Below are positions 16,971 through 25,009 of a stretch of 64,000 bases of DNA, piece by piece (positions within the stretch are counted from its first letter, which is position 1; every line of letters begins with the position of its first letter). The notes below the pieces were generated by a model. The model did not search any database, was not told where the DNA came from, and saw only the letters and a list, made by a program, of their open reading frames with translations. Origin of the DNA: Flavobacterium soyae (lineage in GTDB: Bacteria; Bacteroidota; Bacteroidia; Flavobacteriales; Flavobacteriaceae); assembly GCF_021245985.1 (NCBI RefSeq), contig NZ_JAJQXA010000010.1, forward strand, positions 62,001 through 126,000, written 5' to 3'. A program made the position numbers and the translations under genes.

Positions 16971-17912
16971 TTAAAGTAGATCTTCATTTCCCCAATTGGA
17001 CAATTCTTCTTCGGTCCACAATTTAGGAAAAAAGATGCGTCTTTGGTATTTTGGATGCATATATTTTTGCCAGTCACTTCCACCGGTTGCTTCGCCGTTA
17101 CCTTTTCCGCTTTCTAAAATGTATTTTCTTGCGGTATTAAGGTGCTGCATAACCCAGGTAATGTTCACTGTTTTGTCGTAATGACGCATCGCGTGAATTA
17201 ATTCTTGATTTTGCTGGTCTTCGATAGGTAATTGTGTGAATTTCTGCCAAATGTTTTTAGTCTTAAATGCAGACATTTGTCTCAAAAACTGACCTTTATA
17301 TTTGTTTTCGAATTCCTGAAGTAGATATGATTTTTCGCCAGTATGATAATCTTTTCCGGCAGCCTGCCAGTAAAGATGTTCAAAAGTAGTTTCTAAATCA
17401 GTATTTTCATCAAAGTCAGCTTTGTATCTGCGGTCTGTTAAATTGATAACATCTGTCGAAGCAAATTCAATTAATCTGTATTGGGCGCTTTGAAATCCGC
17501 TGGCAGGAGTTAAAGTATTCCTGAATTTCATGTATTGATCTACTTCCATTCCGTTTTCCATAATGCTGAACGAATTTGTCAGCATATCAAAATAGCGTGT
17601 AATTCTGGAAAGTCTTTCGCTGAAAAAATCAACCTGAATATTTTGTGCGTCTGCGATTTGATCGATTTCCCACAAAATCATTTTAAATATAAGTTCATTA
17701 ACTTGATGGTACATGATAAATACCATTTCGTCAGGAAGCGTCGTGCGTTGTATTTGTAAATTTAAAAGAGCATCTGTTTGAATGTAGTCCCAATACGTAA
17801 TTGGTTTTGACCAAAGTAATCCTTCTAACTGAACATCAGTTTTTTGGTTTATTGCTTGAAATTTAAGGTCAATTTCTTTTAAAATTGATTCTGAATGATC
17901 AGTAGGGTTCAT
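16971..17912 (-). CDS. Tryptophan 2,3-dioxygenase family protein
   Basis: A 313-residue heme dioxygenase that opens the indole ring of tryptophan to N-formylkynurenine. Family hallmarks are YWDYIQTDALLNLQ, PDEMVFIMYHQVNELIFK (active-site His in the HQ motif), FRNTLTPASGFQSAQYR (substrate-binding SGFQS) and the C-terminal VMQHLNTARKYI (heme-ligand region) with ATGGSDW. It overlaps the DUF3108 gene by one base (TAATG). No kynurenine formamidase or kynureninase is visible nearby. With hppD and hmgA it makes this region rich in aromatic amino acid dioxygenases. Confidence 0.92.
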   Translation of the reverse strand: MNPTDHSESILKEIDLKFQAINQKTDVQLEGLLWSKPITYWDYIQTDALLNLQIQRTTLPDEMVFIMYHQVNELIFKMILWEIDQIADAQNIQVDFFSERLSRITRYFDMLTNSFSIMENGMEVDQYMKFRNTLTPASGFQSAQYRLIEFASTDVINLTDRRYKADFDENTDLETTFEHLYWQAAGKDYHTGEKSYLLQEFENKYKGQFLRQMSAFKTKNIWQKFTQLPIEDQQNQELIHAMRHYDKTVNITWVMQHLNTARKYILESGKGNGEATGGSDWQKYMHPKYQRRIFFPKLWTEEELSNWGNEDLL

Positions 17913-18682
17913 TATTTTTTAACTTTAAACGGATTTTTCAATCCTCTATATTCATCAAGATCTGCTTTTAGAGACCCGACAGCCAAATCCGCTTTAATTC
18001 TAATCGGAACTTTGTTGTCATCATCTGTAATCCAGAGCGTTAAACTTTCTTTTTCTTTAAAAACTCTTCCTGTTTGTACAAGTGGTTTAAAAACCATCGT
18101 AGAAACCGTTCCAAATTTAGTTGTAATATCTTGACGACCTACATATTTTAACTTAAATTTTGTGATTTCATCATCAAAAAACATGTCAATTGTAATCGAT
18201 TCGCCAGATTTTAATTTGTCAATATTCGGATGGTTTCTTAGGAAGTAAAAAGACGATACGATATCCTGCACATTGTCAGTAATTACAATCGTTTTTTCAG
18301 TCTTTCGTTTATAATCTTTTACTAAAATTCTATTCTCGCTTTGGTTGAAAAAACCTTCCTGATTTTTAGTATAACCGCCTTCATCAATTTTTCTCACAAA
18401 GCGATAAGGATTTCCATTTTCTTTGTCAAAATAACTTTCATATAAGTCTTCAACCTTGAAGAAAAATTTTGACATTCCGGTCGTATATCCTCTGCCTACA
18501 GCATGATGAACTTTTTTATTATTTATTGTGGCATCCTTAACTTCAAGAGTTGCATAACCGGCATTTACAATTCCGTAATGAATTCTAAATTTGAAATACT
18601 CTCCGGTATCAAAAGCATTTTCTTTTTGGGAATCGAAAGCTAAAGCAGAGAGGATTAATATAGCGAGGATGAACTTTTTCAT
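17912..18682 (-). CDS. DUF3108 secreted protein
   Basis: A protein of 256 residues from the ATG at 18680-18682, which begins a good signal peptide (MKKFILAILILSALAFDS). An upstream in-frame start at 18763 would fuse 27 hydrophobic residues and overlap a terminator, so it is rejected. The body matches DUF3108 proteins: GEYFKFRIHYGIVNAGYATL near the start, then DLYESYFDKENGNPYRF and YLR-type ISSFYFLRNHP. These are predicted periplasmic beta-rich proteins of unknown role. Its stop overlaps the start of the tryptophan dioxygenase gene, implying translational coupling. Confidence 0.88.
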   Translation of the reverse strand: MKKFILAILILSALAFDSQKENAFDTGEYFKFRIHYGIVNAGYATLEVKDATINNKKVHHAVGRGYTTGMSKFFFKVEDLYESYFDKENGNPYRFVRKIDEGGYTKNQEGFFNQSENRILVKDYKRKTEKTIVITDNVQDIVSSFYFLRNHPNIDKLKSGESITIDMFFDDEITKFKLKYVGRQDITTKFGTVSTMVFKPLVQTGRVFKEKESLTLWITDDDNKVPIRIKADLAVGSLKADLDEYRGLKNPFKVKK

Positions 18683-18749
18683 AGTATAATTTTTACATTT
18701 CAGATAAAGATAAATAAATGCAAATTCCATTCCAAATGTACTAAAACAA

Positions 18750-18780
18750 AAAAACTCAGTCAAGGATGACTGAGTTTTTA
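18750..18780 (-). terminator. Intrinsic terminator
   Basis: AAAACTCAGTCA and TGACTGAGTTTT form a 12-bp stem around AGGA. The following minus-strand bases are T-rich. It could terminate read-through from hppD as well as the candidate small RNA. Confidence 0.85.
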
Positions 18781-18857
18781 TGCTATTAACTAACCAAAAA
18801 ACTATAAATTATGAAATTTATATCAATTCAGAAGGAAACCACCCCTTCTTGATTTGC
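18750..18857 (-). ncRNA. Candidate structured small RNA
   Basis: A minus-strand TATCTTTG -7 box (18863-18870) is followed by about 108 nt without a good reading frame. The stretch contains AGAAGG-N8-CCTTCT, then ATAAATT-N4-AATTTAT, then the strong terminator at 18750-18780. The layout of promoter, two hairpins, terminator and T-run suits an independent small RNA. It could instead be a leader or attenuator of the DUF3108 gene 68 nt further on. No known RNA family was identified by eye; Flavobacteria-specific families such as Flavo-1 should be tested. Confidence 0.45.
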
Positions 18858-18979
18858 GAGTGCAAAGATAGATAGAAAGTCCAAAAAATAAATAGCAAAA
18901 GTCAAGTTTAACATAACATTTGCATAAAAATCAACGTTTTACAGAGAATTTTTCTGCATAATGCAAAAATAATGTGTTT

Positions 18980-20137
18980 TTATAGTGTTCCTCTCAATTC
19001 CTGCTCTCTTTCAATTGACTCAAAAAGGGCTTTAAAGTTACCTGCACCAAACCCTTTTGCACCCATTCTTTGAATAATTTCGAAGAAAAGGGTAGGTCGG
19101 TCCTGAACCGGCTTAGTAAAAATTTGTAAAAGGTAACCATCTTCATCAGCATCGACCATAATGGCAAGCTTTTCAATTTCATTAATATCTTCTTTCATCA
19201 TGTCCATATGAACTCCTAATCTTTCTGGAATTGCTTCGTAATAAGTATGAGGAGGAGCTGATAAAAATTCAACACCGCGTGCTCTTAGCTGCGATACTGT
19301 TTTAATAATATCATCTGTAGCAATCGCGATATGCTGAATTCCAGGTCCGCCGTAGAAATCTAAATATTCTTCAATCTGTGATTTTTTCTTTCCTTCTGCC
19401 GGTTCATTGATAGGGAATTTAATTCTTCCGTTTCCGTTAGACATTACTTTACTCATCAATGCTGAATACTCTGTAGTAATTTGTTTGTCATCAAAAGAGA
19501 GGAAATTTACAAATCCCATTACGTCTTCGTAAAATTTTACCCAGAGATTCATTTCATTCCAGCCCACATTTCCAACCATGTGATCAATATATTTTAATCC
19601 TGTTGGTTCTGGGTTATAATCTGATTTCCATTCTTTATAACCTGGCAAAAAAACACCATTGTAGTTTTTTCTTTCTACAAAAATGTGAACTGTTTCTCCG
19701 TAAGTGTAAATTCCCGAACGGATAACTTGACCAAATTCATCTTCCTCAACAGTTGGTTCCATAAAAGAACGTGCGCCGCGTTTCATAGTTTCTTCGTAAG
19801 CGCTTCTCGCATCTTCAACCCAAAGAGCCGCAACTTTTACACCGTCGCCATGTTTTTTCAGGTGTTCATTAATTGGAGAATCAGCCGTTAAAGGCGTAGT
19901 TAAAACAATTCTGATTTTGTCTTGTTTCAAAACATACGATGCTCTGTCTTTTACTCCGGTTTCTAATCCGGCGTAAGCTAATGACTGATATCCGAAAGCA
20001 GTTTTATAATAATGTGCAGATTGTTTTGCATTCCCTACATAAAACTCTACATAATCTGTCCCTAATAACGGAAGGAAATCTTGTGCTCCTTCAAAGATTT
20101 TCTCTAATCCGTATTCTACTGATTTTACTTGTTTCAT
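18980..20137 (-). CDS. hppD: 4-hydroxyphenylpyruvate dioxygenase
   Basis: HppD converts 4-hydroxyphenylpyruvate to homogentisate, the second step of tyrosine breakdown. The 385-residue protein has two vicinal-oxygen-chelate domains. The three iron ligands are visible in KYIDHMVGNV (first His), GIQHIAIATDDI (second His) and TLFFEIIQR (Glu). The C-terminal GAGNFKALFESIEREQ segment that closes the active site is present. It lies downstream of hmgA in the same direction but is separated from it by a four-helix-bundle gene flanked by inverted repeats. Confidence 0.96.
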   Translation of the reverse strand: MKQVKSVEYGLEKIFEGAQDFLPLLGTDYVEFYVGNAKQSAHYYKTAFGYQSLAYAGLETGVKDRASYVLKQDKIRIVLTTPLTADSPINEHLKKHGDGVKVAALWVEDARSAYEETMKRGARSFMEPTVEEDEFGQVIRSGIYTYGETVHIFVERKNYNGVFLPGYKEWKSDYNPEPTGLKYIDHMVGNVGWNEMNLWVKFYEDVMGFVNFLSFDDKQITTEYSALMSKVMSNGNGRIKFPINEPAEGKKKSQIEEYLDFYGGPGIQHIAIATDDIIKTVSQLRARGVEFLSAPPHTYYEAIPERLGVHMDMMKEDINEIEKLAIMVDADEDGYLLQIFTKPVQDRPTLFFEIIQRMGAKGFGAGNFKALFESIEREQELRGTL

Positions 20138-20145
20138 AATTAGAT

Positions 20146-20702
20146 AATTTGATAATGAGAAAATGAGATAATTTTTGAAATGCAGATAATTAAAAATAAT
20201 TTTCTAATTGATACATTTTCTAATTTTCTAATTCCTCTTAGATGTTGATATTATTTTATTTAAAATTTTTAAAATTTCTGATAATTCATTTAATAAGTCT
20301 TTACAATCTGGATAAGCTTTGTGAGCCTCACATATAAACGACCAATATTCCGTTTCGTCTGCCTCTTTAATTGCAATTTTTAATTTATGAATAAAATCTG
20401 CTTTGCTTTCTGCGTTTTGTGACTCTTTTGAATTAGCTCCAATTGATGTTCCGCTTTTTAGTAACTGATTTGCAATTACGAATTTCTTTTGATCTTGAAG
20501 TTCGGTTGTGTAGTCAATTATATTTAATGCAAAATTGAATGTTTTTATTAAAAGAGCATTGTCTTTATACTTCTCGTTGAAAGTCATTTTGTTTAATTTG
20601 ATAATTAGAGAATGTGTTAATTAGATAATTTATTTGTAAGTTTAAAATCACAATATTTAATTATCGAATTGACGCATTAATATATTTTCTAATTATCAAA
20701 TT
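20146..20702. repeat. Inverted repeats flanking the S23-type gene (hpp-hmg)
   Basis: Three pairs of complementary blocks flank the four-helix gene: 20146-20164 with 20684-20702 (18 of 19), 20185-20194 with 20656-20665 (10 of 10), and 20199-20225 with 20603-20629 (23 of 27). They are nested in the correct order, so the hmgA-hppD transcript could form an imperfect stem of about 80-100 nt per side with the whole 360-nt gene in the loop. The inner arm ends 2 nt before the stop codon. Confidence 0.75.
20228..20587 (-). CDS. Four-helix bundle protein (S23/IVP family), copy 1
   Basis: A 119-residue protein of the four-helix-bundle S23 family, first known from ORFs inside 23S rRNA intervening sequences. 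Diagnostic residues are the central LLKSGTSIGANSKESQNAES with the SxxxxxNxxE pattern and KADFIHKLKIAIKEADET (DFIHK and following E). The family forms pentamers in known structures; its function is unsettled, with nucleic acid binding suggested. It sits between hmgA and hppD, unrelated to tyrosine catabolism, and is bounded tightly by inverted repeats. A second member lies at 36158-36514. Confidence 0.9.
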   Translation of the reverse strand: MTFNEKYKDNALLIKTFNFALNIIDYTTELQDQKKFVIANQLLKSGTSIGANSKESQNAESKADFIHKLKIAIKEADETEYWSFICEAHKAYPDCKDLLNELSEILKILNKIISTSKRN

Positions 20703-20716
20703 GGCACATTGACTAA

Positions 20717-21874
20717 TTATTCAGTCCAGGATTTGTAATATTGCCCATCATCAAGTCCCATAGCTTCTTCCGTAACCATAAGTGGTCTGAAAGTATCAAC
20801 CATAACGGCTAATTCCTGAGTTTCTTTATGACCAATACTGCGTTCCATTGCGCCTGGTGCGGGACCGTGCGGAATTCCTTTTGGATGTAAAGTGATATGA
20901 CCCTGCTCAATATTATTACGGCTCATAAAATCGCCATCTACATAATAGAGAACTTCGTCAGAATCTATATTGCTGTGATTGTATGGAGCCGGAATTGCTT
21001 TCGGATGATAATCGTAAAGTCTTGGGCAGAATGAACAAACGACAAAGGCTGCCGTTTCAAAAGTTTGGTGTACCGGAGGCGGCTGGTGAACACGTCCCGT
21101 TATAGGTTCAAAATTGTGAATCGAAAATCCGTATGGGAAATTATATCCATCCCAGCCCACAACATCAAAAGGATGAGTTGCATAAACCACTTCGTGAATC
21201 ATGCCTTCTTTTTTAATTTTAATTAAAAAATCACCTTTTTCGTCGTGTGTTTCCAATTCGTCTGGCAAAATAAAATCACGCTCACAAAATGGAGAATGTT
21301 CTAAATGCTGACCTGATTGGTTTTTATATCGTTTTGGAGTGTAAAACGGAGAATACGATTCTACATAAAATAGTCTGTTTTCTTCTGTTTCGAATTCGAT
21401 TTGGTAAATAATGCCGCGCGGAATAATTAAATAATCGCCATATTCAAAGGGAATATTTCCTAACATGGTTCTTAATTTTCCTTTTCCTTTATGGATGAAA
21501 AGCATTTCATCGGCATCGGCATTTTTGTAGAAATAATTTCGCAGCGATTCTTTTGGAGCGGCCAAACCAATAATACAGTCTTTGTTGACTAACATGGCTT
21601 TGCGGCTGTCAAGAAAATCATTTTCCGGTTTTAATTCAAAACCTTTAAAAAGAAGTGACTTTATGTTTTTTCCGATTGCAATTTTTGGTTCAACCGAATA
21701 AGAGTTTAAAATTTCTTTAACCTGCGTTGGTCTGTGAACATGATAAGATAGAGACGAATGTCCGTGAAAACCTTCTGTTCCAAATAACTGTTCGTAATAA
21801 AATCCGCCGTTTGGTTTTTCGAATTGGGTGTGTCTTTTTTGAGGGAAATCCCCAAGTTTATGGTATAGTGGCAT
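20717..21874 (-). CDS. hmgA: Homogentisate 1,2-dioxygenase
   Basis: HmgA opens the homogentisate ring to maleylacetoacetate, directly after the HppD step. The 385-residue cupin-type enzyme shows GFSIHNFEPITGRVHQPPPV and HQTFET (the characteristic PPPVHQ loop), then HSNIDSDEVLYYVDGDF and HPKGIPHGP. These provide the His and Glu iron ligands. It is the first gene of the hmgA-S23-hppD run. Its 260-nt upstream gap contains a further TTAGATAATT/AATTATCT palindrome. Confidence 0.95.
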   Translation of the reverse strand: MPLYHKLGDFPQKRHTQFEKPNGGFYYEQLFGTEGFHGHSSLSYHVHRPTQVKEILNSYSVEPKIAIGKNIKSLLFKGFELKPENDFLDSRKAMLVNKDCIIGLAAPKESLRNYFYKNADADEMLFIHKGKGKLRTMLGNIPFEYGDYLIIPRGIIYQIEFETEENRLFYVESYSPFYTPKRYKNQSGQHLEHSPFCERDFILPDELETHDEKGDFLIKIKKEGMIHEVVYATHPFDVVGWDGYNFPYGFSIHNFEPITGRVHQPPPVHQTFETAAFVVCSFCPRLYDYHPKAIPAPYNHSNIDSDEVLYYVDGDFMSRNNIEQGHITLHPKGIPHGPAPGAMERSIGHKETQELAVMVDTFRPLMVTEEAMGLDDGQYYKSWTE

Positions 21875-21879
21875 GGCTT

Positions 21880-21975
21880 TTTCAATTAGATAATTTGTAA
21901 ATTAGATAATTCGAAAATTTGAATTGCATAGTAAATAATCAGTTCAATTTTTTCAATTGACTAATTATCTCAATT
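21880..21975. repeat. Palindrome upstream of hmgA (ttagataatt family)
   Basis: AATTAGATAATTTGTAAATT and ATTAGATAATTCG on the left face AATTGACTAATTATCTCAATT on the right, giving a partial stem in the hmgA leader. The same words occur in the arms around the adjacent S23-type gene. No -7 box was identified with confidence in this gap. Confidence 0.45.
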
Positions 21976-22133
21976 CGATAGAGGCGTTACTCAGGATTTC
22001 TCTTGATAAGAAATTGAAGATACTCTAATAAACCTGTCCAATTTGTTTTCATTATGACAAATGTCGTAATTTTTATTGATCAAAATTACATATTATATTA
22101 TTTATAACATAAAATATTTCTAAAAAATCAGGA

Positions 22134-24428
22134 TTAAAACATAAATCCGATACTGAACCAAGTAAAGCTTTTTGCCATTTGTGGAGACCATGATTGTTTA
22201 ACCTCGATTGGGCCAATAATAGTTTCTAATCCATAACCTACGGCATAACCAGAATATTTAGGCATTGAAATCCAATCGACAGTAGTAAAAATATCGTTGC
22301 CAAGATTGGCAAAATTTGCCGAAAAATTCACGTGGTTCTTTTTTATGATTTCATAATCTAAAGTAATATCTGTTTTTATAAAACTATTTCCGGCAATACT
22401 TAAAAAATCATAACCATAAAAATAATTGAAATTATTGATCTTGTTATACCCAAAACCTCCTAGTATAAAGTCGAAAAAAGGAACACTGTCGCTGCCAATA
22501 TTAAATCCGGCATCGGTCCCAATTTTAACGGTAGCTTTCCTGAATACCGTTTTGGCAAAAGCAATTTCTGCCTTTGCAATTGAGAATGGGGTAAATTTAT
22601 TAGTATAATCTGAAGAGGCCAGATACGTTTGAAGATCTGTAGAAAAAAACAAACCGGAGCGCGGGAAACTTTTACTGTCAAACGAATCGTATTTTAAATA
22701 TGCAAACGCACTAATGTAACTGCTTTTATCAATTATGTTTTCTGTATTAGAAAGTGTTGGTGAATTTATTTTCAGGTATTTATATTCTAAACCTCCGCCC
22801 ATTAAAAACTTTTGTACAAAAATGGTTTGAAAATAGGCCTGGTTGCTCAGATCTAAGAAATCAACATTGATCAAATTTATATTTGGATTTTCTGAAACCA
22901 GTCCGCTCAAACTTGTTGTTACATTTCGGTTGAACTGATTCAATCTTGAACGAAAACCAAAGCTGATATTAAAACCATTTTCGACATAATAGTTTAAATC
23001 ATATCTAAAGTTATCTCCCAAAATAATGTCCATCGAAGTAACATCATTTTTTAAAAATGTTTTTTTATGAGTAAGATTTAATAAAACAGCACTTTTGTAA
23101 AGTCCATCGTAATGAAGTCCGAGCTTTAAAAAAGTCTGCGTTGGATTCTCTTTTAATACCAAATCTAAATCATCCTGATCGCCGTCTGGTTGTAAACAAT
23201 ACGAAATCGTACTAAAGTTTTGAGTCGCATTTAAATTGTTTATTCCGGTTTTCAAATCATCATATGTAATAGTACTTCCCGGTTTAAAACGAAGCTTACC
23301 ACGAATGTATTCTTTGGTATAATTGTCTAATTGATCACTATTTATTTTCTTGATTTCAAGAGTATCAGAAGCGATTTTTAATTTCGGTTTTTTATAAAAG
23401 TTTTCTTCATCTACCAATGATTTAATTTTTTCGTAAACGGCAAAAGCAGCTTCTTCACCTTTTCTAATAATTTCCTCGCCTTTATCAAATGAAATTACAC
23501 CATAATCCCGAATATCCGGTTTTATATAAACATCAGTATCCTTTATTTTGCTTTTCATTTTCTCTATAGATTGCAGATTGGTAATCTGAACCAAAATTCG
23601 AGTAGCATTTTTCAGGTTTTTCCGCTTCATTAAATCGTCCTGAACGTCAACACCAATAATAATATCTGCACCAAGATTGCGAACTTCTTTAATGGGGTAA
23701 TTGTTTACAACACCGCCGTCGACCAATAAATTTCCGTCGATTTCAACCGGAGTAAATAGGGAAGGAAAAGCAGCACTCGCCATCATGGCCTGAACCAGAT
23801 TTCCTTTATTTAAAAGTACTTCTTCACCAGTTTCAATATTGGTTCCAATACATAAAAACGGAGTAGGCAATTTATTGAAATCACGAACATGGCGAACGTT
23901 TCTCGTTAAACTGCTCAACAAATTATAATTGTACATTCCTTTTGAAAGCGCTTCGGGAATGCCCACTCTGAAATTACTAAACGGTAAAACGATCGCATAT
24001 AATTCGTCATTTTTTTTACCATAAAAGTTTTTTGAGGAACGTGGAATATAATCGTTTATTAATTCGTCGAAATTGGTTCTTTTAAAAATCGAATCAATTT
24101 GCGAAGCATTGTAGCCAGAAGCATACAATCCGCCAATTACAGATCCCATACTGGTTCCGCCAATATAATCGATTTTGATTCCGGCTTCTTCTAAAACTTT
24201 TAAAACACCAATATGCGCAAAACCTTTGGCGCCGCCTCCGCTTAAAACCAAACCAATTTTAGGCCTTTTTACACTGTCTTGTTTTACTTCTTGCGAAAAT
24301 GAATTTTCAGGAAAAAATAAAAAGAAAAAAAATAACAATGCCGTACCCAAAATGGTTCCGATAGTTCTCGGAACAGGAGAAAATCCTATTGACTGATTTT
24401 TTGAAATTAACAGCTTGTTGAGGCGCAT
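22134..24428 (-). CDS. Patatin-like phospholipase with outer-membrane barrel
   Basis: A 764-residue protein combining a patatin lipase domain with a BamA-type C-terminus. After a signal/anchor segment, residues of about 60-260 carry the oxyanion loop LSGGGAKGFAHIGVL, the nucleophile elbow GGTSMGS (GxSxG) and the catalytic Asp in LLVDGGVVNNYP. About 340-420 resemble a POTRA domain, and the rest is an antiparallel barrel ending in Phe (FTWFSIGFMF). The layout matches type V(d) PlpD-like and Bacteroidota surface patatins, in which the barrel anchors or exposes the lipase. It is probably the last gene of a uvrC transcript. Confidence 0.92.
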   Translation of the reverse strand: MRLNKLLISKNQSIGFSPVPRTIGTILGTALLFFFFLFFPENSFSQEVKQDSVKRPKIGLVLSGGGAKGFAHIGVLKVLEEAGIKIDYIGGTSMGSVIGGLYASGYNASQIDSIFKRTNFDELINDYIPRSSKNFYGKKNDELYAIVLPFSNFRVGIPEALSKGMYNYNLLSSLTRNVRHVRDFNKLPTPFLCIGTNIETGEEVLLNKGNLVQAMMASAAFPSLFTPVEIDGNLLVDGGVVNNYPIKEVRNLGADIIIGVDVQDDLMKRKNLKNATRILVQITNLQSIEKMKSKIKDTDVYIKPDIRDYGVISFDKGEEIIRKGEEAAFAVYEKIKSLVDEENFYKKPKLKIASDTLEIKKINSDQLDNYTKEYIRGKLRFKPGSTITYDDLKTGINNLNATQNFSTISYCLQPDGDQDDLDLVLKENPTQTFLKLGLHYDGLYKSAVLLNLTHKKTFLKNDVTSMDIILGDNFRYDLNYYVENGFNISFGFRSRLNQFNRNVTTSLSGLVSENPNINLINVDFLDLSNQAYFQTIFVQKFLMGGGLEYKYLKINSPTLSNTENIIDKSSYISAFAYLKYDSFDSKSFPRSGLFFSTDLQTYLASSDYTNKFTPFSIAKAEIAFAKTVFRKATVKIGTDAGFNIGSDSVPFFDFILGGFGYNKINNFNYFYGYDFLSIAGNSFIKTDITLDYEIIKKNHVNFSANFANLGNDIFTTVDWISMPKYSGYAVGYGLETIIGPIEVKQSWSPQMAKSFTWFSIGFMF

Positions 24429-24490
24429 AAAAAATAAGTAATTGGTTTTGTAAAAGTCGGCAATTTTTTCGGCTTTATACTAAATTTATC

Positions 24491-25009
24491 TTAATATGAT
24501 TGTGTTTTTATAAGTATTAATTTTTTGTTTTTATCGTATTTCCAAACATCCGAATGATTTCTTGCACCGCCCCTGCAGCTTGATGTAAGTGTCTTTTTAA
24601 TTTTATCAATTTTTACATCACAAAACATATCGCATTTAGGGTTAAAACCTGATGGAAAATTTAAGCGATCAAATTGTTTTGTCTTTTGGTTGAAAATAAA
24701 AATCTCATAAATCGTATAACCCCCCATTCCGTCATCAGTATGAAAAGAAGCAAAATCTGTAAATCCGTCAAAATTATAATCGCTAATGTCTAAACTTGAC
24801 CGCTTTCCTGTTATCGAAGCTTCAAGATTGTTTATGAGTTGAATTTGCCCGGTTTCAGCATTTTTTATTCTCAATGTCTCAAAATCATCTTCAAAACGTA
24901 CTTTAAATTCACTTTTGTCTTTTTGTAATATAGAAATTTCATTTTGGCTGTATGAAATAGAAAAAACGAATAGTATACCAATATGTAAAAAGAGTTTTTT
25001 CAAAATCAA
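24491..25009 (-). CDS. Secreted protein with FG-GAP-like region, TTG start
   Basis: A 172-residue protein with a signal peptide (MILKKLFLHIGILFVFSISY). The DISDYNFDGFTDFASF stretch, rich in Asp and resembling an FG-GAP/XAC2610-type calcium loop, is the only recognisable motif. Cys residues KCDMFCDVK and SSCRGGARN could form disulfides. No ATG or GTG exists upstream or within the first 40 codons; the only sensible start is a TTG that directly follows the uvrC stop codon (TAATTG). Function is unknown. Confidence 0.75.
   Translation of the reverse strand: MILKKLFLHIGILFVFSISYSQNEISILQKDKSEFKVRFEDDFETLRIKNAETGQIQLINNLEASITGKRSSLDISDYNFDGFTDFASFHTDDGMGGYTIYEIFIFNQKTKQFDRLNFPSGFNPKCDMFCDVKIDKIKKTLTSSCRGGARNHSDVWKYDKNKKLILIKTQSY

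Noticed and set aside
17912..18763. Longer start for the DUF3108 protein at 18763
   Set aside because: The added 27 residues overlap the terminator stem and hide a normal signal peptide that begins at 18682.
18811..18852. Short plus-strand frame (MKFISIQKETTPS) that could be a leader peptide
   Set aside because: No plus-strand promoter or downstream plus-strand gene follows; the structure and terminator belong to the minus strand.
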